34,426 nt of DNA from Segatella copri (lineage in GTDB: Bacteria > Bacteroidota > Bacteroidia > Bacteroidales > Bacteroidaceae). The DNA lies in NCBI RefSeq assembly GCF_009494395.1, contig NZ_VZCB01000031.1, positions 1 through 34,426 on the forward strand. Direction: 5' to 3'. The notes beneath the pieces were generated by a model, which was given only the letters and a program-made list of their open reading frames with translations, was not told where the DNA came from and searched no databases. Position 1 is the first letter of the stretch, and every line of letters begins with the position of its first letter. Shown piece after piece: positions 1-5,488 of this stretch. Position numbers and translations under genes: made by a program.

Positions 1-3
1 AAG

Positions 4-41
4 TCCCACCGTGGTACGCATCGTTGAGAGGCGTGGTGGGA
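4..41. repeat. Hairpin at left window edge
   Basis: A 7-base arm (4-10, TCCCACC) pairs with 35-41 (GGTGGGA) across a 24-base loop. A second weak hairpin follows (TTGTT/AACAA near 43-59) and then a T-run (CTCTTTTTT at about 62-70). This could be the terminator of a gene left of the window, read on the plus strand. The loop is long, so confidence is low. Confidence 0.3.
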
Positions 42-187
42 TTTGTTGCTGCAAACAATACTCTTTTTTATTGGAAACTCCAAATATTTTCTTCAAAATC
101 TGCTTGTCAAATATGGATTTTAACGTAAAAAGTTCTAATTTCCAAGTTTTTCTCCTTGTAAGCTATGCGAGATTTAGAAAAATATCG

Positions 188-343
188 TATCTTTGTCCCC
201 GAATTGAGGCGTTCTTTGCATATTGCAAAATACAGAAACGAGCAGAAGTCCGCTCGTTTCCATATTGTTACCTATATAATATAGGCAAACGCCCAACTTC
301 TTGATTTTCAATCAAAGTCCAATTTAGAGCGAGTTAGATTTTT
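188..343 (+). ncRNA. Candidate structured small RNA or multi-hairpin DNA element
   Basis: A Bacteroidota-type -7 element (TATCTTTG, 188-195) is followed by nested palindromes. An outer pair GGCGTT (208-213)/AACGCC (288-293) encloses three more: TTTGCA-TAT-TGCAAA (215-229), GAAACGAGC (235-243)/GCTCGTTTC (252-260), and CCTATAT-A-ATATAGG (271-285). A fourth hairpin, TTGATT/AATCAA, lies at 301-315 and a T-run at about 338-343. Together these resemble a closed multibranch fold with a promoter in front. A good -33 element is missing, and the 1-base loop of the third palindrome suits DNA better than RNA. It may instead be a cruciform or protein-binding element. The 97-codon reading frame across it has no recognisable protein features. 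Confidence 0.35.
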
Positions 344-361
344 TAACAAAGAGGGCAAGGA

Positions 362-505
362 GTTAACAGGTTAACAGTTAACAGCTGTTTTTTGCATCTT
401 CCCCCTCCTGCTTACCTTATAATATTTAAATATATATATACTTATTATTATATGTGAGTGGGGAGTAGTATGCATTTTCGGGCTGTTAACTGTTAACCTG
501 TTAAC
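362..505. repeat. 144-base inverted repeat built from GTTAACA units
   Basis: The left arm (362-384) and right arm (483-505) are perfect 23-base reverse complements. Each arm holds three GTTAAC hexamers spaced 7-8 bases apart (left arm starts 362, 370, 377). Inside the arms, partial complementarity continues (TGCAT near 393 and 471; CCCC near 401 against GGGG near 460) around a very AT-rich centre (420-455). The result would be a long imperfect hairpin or a pair of facing iteron-like clusters. No reading frame uses it. Mobile-element ends, a protein-binding array or a cruciform are all possible. Confidence 0.7.
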
Positions 506-574
506 CCCCATCTAAGAAACCACCCTCTTGATTTCTCCTTCTTGAGCTAGCCTGGAGCCTTATATGAAGGCAGG

Positions 575-645
575 CAAGAGTCATCAATGATGACCAGCAG
601 GAGGCTTAAATGATGACCGGCAGGAGGCTTAAATGAAGACTCTTG
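575..645. repeat. Two-copy 23-base tandem repeat flanked by inverted repeats
   Basis: The unit at 588-610 recurs at 611-633 with a single difference (596 A, 619 G). Both copies end in AGGAGGCTTAAA and the next base begins TGA again. The pair is bracketed by CAAGAGTCATCA (575-586) and TGAAGACTCTTG (634-645), reverse complements with one mismatch. A looser relative lies just to the left (about 552-572). The GGCTTAAA core also appears in the tandem array at the right end of the window. Function unknown. Confidence 0.6.
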
Positions 646-701
646 ATGGCGCTAAATTGTGCCCCACGAAACCATGAATTAGTTTATTTTATAAAACAGC
701 A

Positions 702-729
702 AGGGCTGCCAGTACATCCTGGCAGCCCT
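702..729 (-). terminator. Probable terminator of the sigma/anti-sigma operon
   Basis: AGGGCTGCCAG (702-712) pairs with CTGGCAGCCCT (719-729), an 11-base GC-rich stem with a 6-base loop. Read on the minus strand it lies about 100 bases after the anti-sigma stop codon and is followed by TGCTGTTTTAT, a modest U-tract. On the plus strand no T-run follows, so the minus-strand reading is preferred. Confidence 0.5.
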
Positions 730-831
730 AATACGTTAGTATGTTATGAAAAATTTGAGAGAATTGAAACTTCACAGTTTCATAATTGTTTTACTAAACA
801 TGATTTTTATATAGAGAAAGCATAGAAATAA

Positions 832-1332
832 CTACTTCAATATCGTAGGAGTTGCATTGGTGGTGCTCACCTGGTCGATGCCCGTGCGCTGCATGGAATC
901 AACGGCAGCAGAATCGCCCATGGCTACGGAAACACCCTTTCCGCTCTTTGTATATCCTACGTTTTCAATCTGATTATCGACATCGTTCTGGAAAGGAACC
1001 TGAGCAGCATTGCCCAAGGTCAGGACGATAGCTACTACGGCAGCAGCCTTGAAGAGCGGCTTCAGGCGCTCTGTCAATGAAACCACCTTTGCCTTGTTTG
1101 GCTCCTTGGTGTATTCATCCTCAATCATCGCCATCATCTTCTGGTCGAAGTCATCACCCAATGTCTCATGCTTAGCCTCACCCATTTCGTAAGAGAAGAG
1201 TGCTTTATATGGCTTCAGCTCGGCAGGCAACTCGTCCTGGCTGAAGAATGCGCGGAGAATCTCCTCCTCTTCGAGAGAAGTCTCTGCCTTCCAATAGCGG
1301 TCCAAAAGTTGGTTGATGTACTTATAATCCAT
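832..1332 (-). CDS. Membrane anti-sigma-factor-like protein
   Basis: This 166-residue protein is encoded directly after an ECF sigma factor, overlapping its last 11 bases, which suggests coupled translation. The N-terminal ~85 residues are charged and helical (start MDYKYINQLLDRYWKAETSL), as expected of a cytoplasmic sigma-binding part. One hydrophobic helix (about residues 92-110, FKAAAVVAIVLTLGNAAQ) would cross the inner membrane. About 55 polar residues follow, presumably in the periplasm. No zinc-binding HxxxCxxC motif and no FecR domain is visible. The role as sigma regulator is inferred from position and topology; Bacteroidota ECF operons often carry such small single-pass proteins that are annotated only as hypothetical. 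Confidence 0.65.
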   Translation of the reverse strand: MDYKYINQLLDRYWKAETSLEEEEILRAFFSQDELPAELKPYKALFSYEMGEAKHETLGDDFDQKMMAMIEDEYTKEPNKAKVVSLTERLKPLFKAAAVVAIVLTLGNAAQVPFQNDVDNQIENVGYTKSGKGVSVAMGDSAAVDSMQRTGIDQVSTTNATPTILK

Positions 1333-1837
1333 AACTGTCGAATTGTTGAAATCTTTGTTTAACTGTTTGTCGAGCCCTGAAGATATTCACCTTGACCTGG
1401 TCTTCGGTGATGCTGAGGATGTCTGCTATTTCCTTATAGGATTTTCCTTCGATGTCTCGAAGTTGCAGACAGCTGCGCTGCTTCTCGGGCAGTTCATTAA
1501 TGATGTTCCTTACGATGTCCAGCTTGTCTTTCTGAATCATGCGTTCGGAAGGAGTGGATGATGTCTCGTCGAGCCTTTCCGTGGTCTGCTCTTCCAGCGA
1601 ATCGTTCTGATTATCCATCTTCTTGATGCGGTCGATCGAGAGGTTGCGGGCGATGGTGAGGCTGTAGGCCTCGATGGAGTCGAGCTCCTGCCATCTTTCG
1701 CGGGCATTCCAGACTTTAATCATCGTATCCTGCACAACGTCTTCCGCTTCCTCCCGGTTGAGAGTAATGCGAAGGGCCAGCCTGAAGAGTTTATTCTTCA
1801 GTGGCAAAACATCGTTTTGGAAACTGATTTTTTTCAT
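1322..1837 (-). CDS. ECF-type RNA polymerase sigma-70 factor
   Basis: A 171-residue group 4 (ECF) sigma factor that would direct RNA polymerase to a dedicated promoter set. Region 2 is at the N terminus: LALRITLNREEAEDVVQDTM with the DVVQDTMIKVW core, followed by AYSLTIARNLSIDRIKK. A linker rich in Glu, Thr and Ser (about 75-105) precedes region 4, which contains LPEKQRSCLQLRDIEGKSY and a helix-turn-helix (EIADILSITEDQVKVNIFRAR). The length is typical. The start is supported by AGAGGG a few bases upstream and by the region 2 alignment. It forms a two-gene operon with the membrane protein downstream, so it is probably held inactive by that protein. The regulon cannot be predicted from sequence. 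Confidence 0.9.
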   Translation of the reverse strand: MKKISFQNDVLPLKNKLFRLALRITLNREEAEDVVQDTMIKVWNARERWQELDSIEAYSLTIARNLSIDRIKKMDNQNDSLEEQTTERLDETSSTPSERMIQKDKLDIVRNIINELPEKQRSCLQLRDIEGKSYKEIADILSITEDQVKVNIFRARQTVKQRFQQFDSYGL

Positions 1838-1861
1838 CCCTCTATAATTAATGACGACTTA

Positions 1862-1924
1862 CCTGTAAGAAAGTTACAGGACAGTACTAAAAAAGTTATT
1901 ATTTAACAATCTCTAACAAATTTA
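1862..1924 (-). promoter_or_regulatory. Leader hairpin and possible promoter of the ECF sigma gene
   Basis: Upstream of the sigma gene a perfect 7-base inverted repeat, CCTGTAA (1862-1868)/TTACAGG (1874-1880), is separated by 5 bases. On the minus strand TAAATTTG (1924 down to 1917) matches the Bacteroidota -7 consensus, placing the start of transcription about 75 bases before the ATG. No convincing -33 TTTG is present. The palindrome could be an operator or an untranslated-leader hairpin. Confidence 0.4.
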
Positions 1925-1932
1925 GCGTGGAA

Positions 1933-2019
1933 AGCTTTTGCCCTTACAGGGCGATAGCAGCCCACATTCCTAACCCCAGGGGGCTACCCTGGGCTAAGAG
2001 CTTTTGGGCCTTCAGCCCG
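1933..2019. repeat. Intergenic palindromic (REP-like) element
   Basis: Three GC-rich palindromes follow one another: GCCCTTACAGGGC (1940-1952), CCCAGGG (1975-1981)/CCCTGGG (1987-1993) and GGGCCTTCAGCCC (2006-2018). The first and third are each preceded by AGCTTTTG (1933-1940 and 1999-2006), a direct repeat 66 bases apart. The block stands alone between the sigma promoter region and the argB terminator and is far more GC-rich than its flanks. It has the look of a dispersed, non-coding multi-copy element; copy number cannot be judged from one window. Confidence 0.6.
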
Positions 2020-2043
2020 TACTTGAACCACATGTGAAAGAGT

Positions 2044-2075
2044 AAAAAAGAAGAGTGATGAATTCTTCACTCTTC
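2044..2075 (-). terminator. Rho-independent terminator of argB
   Basis: On the minus strand GAAGAGTGA (2075-2067) pairs with TCACTCTTC (2058-2050), followed directly by TTTTTT (2049-2044). It sits just past the argB stop and its upstream arm is part of the stop-codon-associated repeat at 2059-2092. Confidence 0.75.
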
Positions 2076-2092
2076 GTTCTTCACTTTTCACT
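2059..2092 (-). repeat. Stop-codon-associated repeat, copy 1 (argB)
   Basis: On the minus strand the sequence runs AAGTGAAAAGTGAAGAACGA, then AGAGTGAAGAATTCAT. The first TGA is the argB stop codon. Very similar blocks in the same orientation relative to the gene follow speA (2922-2949) and infB (20791-20826), all ending in GTGAAGAATTCA. Here the repeat also supplies one arm of the terminator. Confidence 0.65.
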
Positions 2093-2858
2093 TAATAACA
2101 GTTCCGTGCTTCCCGTCGATGGCGGTAGCGAGGGTGATAATCACCTCTTTCACACCAGCATCGATGGCTGCAAGGGCATTCTCCAGTTTCGGAATCATGC
2201 CGCCTGCCACGGTACCGTCTGCTTTGTATCTCTCAAAATCGGCATGGGTAATCACTGGAATCACGCTGTCGTCATCCTCAGGATTACTGAGCACGCCTTT
2301 CTTTTCAAAACTGTATATCAATGTCACGTCGTAGTAAGGAGCCAGAGCCTTGGCTGTCTCGCTTGCGATGGTGTCGGCATTGGTATTGAGGATATTGCCC
2401 TTTCCGTCGTGGGTCAATGGAGCCATCACGGGGGTAATGCCTTCGTTAATCAGGGTCTGGAGCATCTTGCCGTTGGCACGCTCTACATCGCCTACGAATC
2501 CGAAGTCAATGCCGTCCTTCAATGGGCGCTTGTGACTATGGATTACGTCCATATCGGCACCTGTCAGGCCGAGGGCGTTCACGCCGTTAGCCTGAAGCTT
2601 GGCAACCAGATTCTTGTTGACCAAACCGCCATAAACCATGGTTACCACCTCCAGCATATCTGCATCGGTGATGCGACGGCCGTTTACCATCTTGCTCTCA
2701 ATGCCGAGGGCTGCGGCTACCTTGGTGGCACGGCGTCCACCGCCATGCACCAGTACTTTCTTGCCGGGAATGGCTGCAAAATCCTTCAAGAGCCGTGCCA
2801 GCTGCTCGCTGTCTTCAACGATGGCACCGCCAACCTTTACTACTGTTACTTTTTCCAT
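2088..2858 (-). CDS. argB: Acetylglutamate kinase (or succinylglutamate kinase)
   Basis: Catalyses ATP-dependent phosphorylation of the N-acylated glutamate gamma-carboxyl, second step of the cyclic arginine pathway, in the cytoplasm. The 256-residue product has the amino acid kinase fold: VTVVKVGGAIVEDS at the N terminus, VLVHGGGRRATKVAAALGI for the substrate loop, NTNADTIASETAKAL and GGMIPKLENALAAIDAGV near the C terminus, ending in a GT-V motif. The ATG at 2858 is chosen because the in-frame extension to 2933 is encoded by non-coding direct repeats (2866-2904). It follows speA by 89 bases on the same strand, joining an arginine-synthesis gene to an arginine-consuming one. Some Bacteroidota run the pathway on N-succinyl intermediates (known from Bacteroides N-succinylornithine transcarbamylase), so the acyl group is uncertain. 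Confidence 0.9.
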   Translation of the reverse strand: MEKVTVVKVGGAIVEDSEQLARLLKDFAAIPGKKVLVHGGGRRATKVAAALGIESKMVNGRRITDADMLEVVTMVYGGLVNKNLVAKLQANGVNALGLTGADMDVIHSHKRPLKDGIDFGFVGDVERANGKMLQTLINEGITPVMAPLTHDGKGNILNTNADTIASETAKALAPYYDVTLIYSFEKKGVLSNPEDDDSVIPVITHADFERYKADGTVAGGMIPKLENALAAIDAGVKEVIITLATAIDGKHGTVIK

Positions 2859-2865
2859 ATTGTTA

Positions 2866-2904
2866 CTTTGAACATTGAACTTTGAGCTTTGAACATTGAA
2901 CTTT
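2866..2904. repeat. 18-base direct repeat upstream of argB
   Basis: An 18-base sequence (CTTTGAACATTGAACTTT) occurs at 2866-2883 and again at 2887-2904, perfect copies 21 bases apart, ending eight bases before the argB start codon. Translated in frame with argB it gives the repeated peptide FNVQS, an artefact of the repeat. It could be a regulatory site or a mobile short repeat. Confidence 0.6.
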
Positions 2905-2921
2905 ATGATTAGTAAAGCAAT

Positions 2922-2949
2922 TGAATTCTTCACTCTTCATTCTTCACTT
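2922..2949 (-). repeat. Stop-codon-associated repeat, copy 2 (speA)
   Basis: Directly at the speA TAA stop (2950-2948) the minus strand reads AAGTGAAGAATGAAGAGTGA followed by AGAATTCA. Same orientation and same end motif as the copies after argB and infB, but one internal unit shorter. No T-run follows, so it is not by itself a terminator. Confidence 0.6.
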
Positions 2950-4840
2950 ACTGAAGATATGTGTATCCGAAGAGACCATTACGATAGGTGCCCAGGAATT
3001 CCTTACCCTCATCAAGAGAAATCTTGCCTTCCTTCACACTCTTGGTTACCCACTGCTCCAACTGGCGGACGAGCTTCTTAGGATTGTACTGTACGTAATC
3101 CAAAACCTCCTCCACGGTCTCGCCATCGAATATCTGGTCGATGCAGTACTTGCCGTTCTTTACAGAGATGTGGGCTGCATTGGTGTCGCCGAAGAGATTG
3201 TGCATATCGCCCAGAATCTCCTGGTAGGCACCTACGAGGAACACACCGAGATAGTATGGCTCGTTCTTCTTCAGTGGGTGAAGAGGGAGAACGTTGCCGA
3301 TATGACCATCGGTTACGAAGTTGGCTATCTTGCCGTCGCTGTCGCAGGTGATGTCCTGCAAGGTAGCGTTGCGGGTAGGACGCTCGTCCAGGCGCTGGAT
3401 AGGCATGATAGGGAAGAGCTGGTCGATGGCCCAACTGTCTGGCAGGCTCTGGAACAGTGAGAAGTTGCAGAAATACTTGTCGGCAAGAATCTTGTCCAAT
3501 CCTCTGAGCTCCTCAGGCACGTGCTTCATGTGCTTGGCAAGGCTGTTGATCTCGTGGCACACGCTCCAGTACATCGCCTCAATCTCGGCACGGGTCTTCA
3601 AGTCTACGATGCCGTGAGAGAAGAGCTGCAAAGCCTCGTCGCGAATCTGCTCAGCATCGTGCCAGTCCTCCAGCATGTTGCGTGGATTCAGGTTGTCCCA
3701 TATTTCATAAAGGTCCTTCACCAGCTGATGGTCAGTTTCCTTTGCCTCAAACTCCTCTGGCATTTCCGGCAGTGAAGCAGTCTCCAAGACATCAATCACC
3801 AATACGGAGTGGTGGGCAGAGAGCGAACGGCCACTCTCGGTGATGAGGTTAGGATGCTCGATATTGTTCTTGTTGGCTGCATCAACGAATGTATAGACAC
3901 AGTCGTTTACATACTCCTGGATAGAATAGTTCACGGAGCTCTCGCTGCTGGAAGAGCGGGTGCCGTCGTAATCTACGCCAAGACCACCGCCACAATCTAC
4001 GAAATCTACATTGTATCCCATCTTGTGCAGGTTGATGTAGAACTGAGCCGCCTCACGGAGAGCCGTCTGGATGCGGCGGATCTTGGTAATCTGGCTTCCG
4101 ATGTGGAAGTGGATGAGGCGCAGGCAGTCGTGGAATCCCATCTCCTCAATCTTGTTGAGGGCGGTGAGCAGTTCGGCGCTTGTCAAACCGAACTTCGATG
4201 CATCGCCACCGCTCTCAGCCCATTTTCCAGAGCCGGAAGAAGCGAGCTTGATGCGGATACCGATGTTTGGCTTCACGTTGAGCTTGCTTGCCACCTTGGC
4301 GATGATGTCGAGCTCATTGAGCTTTTCTACCACGATGAAGATGCGCTTACCCATCTTCTGTGCCAGCAAGGCAAGCTCGATGTAGCTCTCATCCTTGTAG
4401 CCGTTGCAGATGATGAGCGAATCGCTCTGAGCCTGTACGGCGATAACGGCGTGGAGTTCAGGCTTGGAACCTGCTTCCAGACCGAGGTTGAATTTCTTGC
4501 CGTGAGAAATAATCTCCTCAACGACTGGTTGCATCTGGTTCACCTTAATAGGATAGATGACAAAGTTTTCTCCCTTGTATCCATACTCTTCCTTTGCCTT
4601 TTGAAAACAGCTGGCTGTCTTCTCGATGCGGTTGTCGAGGATGTCTGGGAAACGGAGCAGTACGGGAGCGTTGATGTCGCGTAATGCCAACTCGTCCATG
4701 ATGTCGCGCAAATCAATCTGCGTGTTATCCTTGCATGGAGTTACATAGACATCACCCTTGTCGTTGATGCCAAAGTAAGAAGTGCCCCAGCCACCGATGT
4801 TGTAGAGCTCCTTCGAGTCTTCAATAGTCCATTTCTTCAT
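2948..4840 (-). CDS. speA: Biosynthetic arginine decarboxylase
   Basis: Converts arginine to agmatine and CO2 with pyridoxal phosphate, the first step of the agmatine route to putrescine and spermidine. The 630-residue length fits the biosynthetic SpeA family. The PLP lysine is K99 in ENFVIYPIKVNQMQP. The alanine-racemase-like barrel carries GLEAGSKPEL, IRIKLASSGSGKWAESGGD (a specificity signature of this family), IHFHIGSQ and VDCGGGLGVDYDGT, and the C-terminal part has NLITESGRSLSAHHS and LPDSWAIDQLFPIMP. The start codon is the only sensible one before the conserved N terminus. It lies 67 bases after aroK and is followed by argB; no separate promoter of the Bacteroidota type was seen in the gap, so readthrough from topA/aroK is plausible. 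Agmatine-processing genes are not in the window. Confidence 0.95.
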   Translation of the reverse strand: MKKWTIEDSKELYNIGGWGTSYFGINDKGDVYVTPCKDNTQIDLRDIMDELALRDINAPVLLRFPDILDNRIEKTASCFQKAKEEYGYKGENFVIYPIKVNQMQPVVEEIISHGKKFNLGLEAGSKPELHAVIAVQAQSDSLIICNGYKDESYIELALLAQKMGKRIFIVVEKLNELDIIAKVASKLNVKPNIGIRIKLASSGSGKWAESGGDASKFGLTSAELLTALNKIEEMGFHDCLRLIHFHIGSQITKIRRIQTALREAAQFYINLHKMGYNVDFVDCGGGLGVDYDGTRSSSSESSVNYSIQEYVNDCVYTFVDAANKNNIEHPNLITESGRSLSAHHSVLVIDVLETASLPEMPEEFEAKETDHQLVKDLYEIWDNLNPRNMLEDWHDAEQIRDEALQLFSHGIVDLKTRAEIEAMYWSVCHEINSLAKHMKHVPEELRGLDKILADKYFCNFSLFQSLPDSWAIDQLFPIMPIQRLDERPTRNATLQDITCDSDGKIANFVTDGHIGNVLPLHPLKKNEPYYLGVFLVGAYQEILGDMHNLFGDTNAAHISVKNGKYCIDQIFDGETVEEVLDYVQYNPKKLVRQLEQWVTKSVKEGKISLDEGKEFLGTYRNGLFGYTYLQ

Positions 4841-4907
4841 TTCTGTTCTTGTCTTGCTAGAAATCTGTTTGTTTATTTATGATATTACCTTATTATTATA
4901 GCCACGA

Positions 4908-5435
4908 TTATACGTTCAGCATTTTCCGTATCTGCTGAACCATCCCGTTGATTTTGTCGAAGTCGTCCATCACATTGATGTCTATAATGTGTTTTGCCTT
5001 GTTGTAGAATGGTTCACGTAGCTTCAGTTGCTCACGGATGAAGATTTCAACCTCTTCGGGTGTTTTATTGAGCAGGAGAGGTCTCACTCCCTTGCCCATC
5101 TTCAAGTGGGTATGGAGTGTCTCTGGTGATGCTTTCAGATAGATGGTTTCACCTAATTGATTCATGTAGTCCATGTTGTCAAAGAAACATGGTGTTCCTC
5201 CACCGCAGCTCACTACTACGTTTTCAAACTCAGCTACCTCGTGGAGCATGTTGCGTTCAATTTTGCGGAACCCTTCTTCGCCTATTTCATCGAAAATCTG
5301 CTTCACGGTTTTTCTCATTCTACTCTCGATATACCAGTCGAGATCATAGAACATTACGCCAAGTTCTTTAGCGAGAGCTTTCCCGACTGTAGTCTTGCCG
5401 GCACCCATATATCCAATAATGATGATTGACTTCAT
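4908..5435 (-). CDS. aroK: Shikimate kinase
   Basis: Phosphorylates shikimate at the 3-hydroxyl using ATP in the chorismate pathway, cytoplasmic. At 175 residues it is of normal size. The Walker A P-loop is GYMGAGKTT (residues 8-16), the shikimate-binding Asp motif is FYDLDWYIE (about 29-37), the family arginine region appears as EEGFRKIERNMLHEV, and the CGGGTP motif follows at about 79-84. The lid region contains KGVRPLL. The gene starts 53 bases after topA on the same strand; the gap holds a 9-base hairpin, so the two are probably co-transcribed with speA and argB farther along. Confidence 0.93.
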   Translation of the reverse strand: MKSIIIIGYMGAGKTTVGKALAKELGVMFYDLDWYIESRMRKTVKQIFDEIGEEGFRKIERNMLHEVAEFENVVVSCGGGTPCFFDNMDYMNQLGETIYLKASPETLHTHLKMGKGVRPLLLNKTPEEVEIFIREQLKLREPFYNKAKHIIDINVMDDFDKINGMVQQIRKMLNV

Positions 5436-5452
5436 TTCTTCAGTTTATTTCT

Positions 5453-5481
5453 TGCCATCGCTCTTTTTGGGGGCGATGGCA
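5453..5481. repeat. Intergenic hairpin between topA and aroK
   Basis: TGCCATCGC (5453-5461) and GCGATGGCA (5473-5481) form a perfect 9-base stem with an 11-base loop. No T-run follows on the minus strand, so it is more likely an RNA processing or stability element inside the topA-aroK transcript than a terminator. Confidence 0.45.
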
Positions 5482-5488
5482 GATTCTC

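Noticed and set aside
11..304. A 97-codon frame across the left-edge palindromes
   Set aside because: It spans a promoter-like element and four hairpins, has no domain, and its composition is that of non-coding DNA.
643..825. A 60-codon frame between the tandem repeat and the anti-sigma gene
   Set aside because: It reads straight through the terminator hairpin at 702-729 and has no features.
2055..2885. A 276-codon plus-strand frame opposite argB, and a 291-codon one opposite speA (3809-4684)
   Set aside because: Antisense shadows; the minus-strand genes carry all catalytic motifs.
2859..2933. N-terminal extension of ArgB by 25 residues
   Set aside because: The extension is encoded by perfect direct repeats and the ATG at 2858 gives the normal ArgB N terminus.
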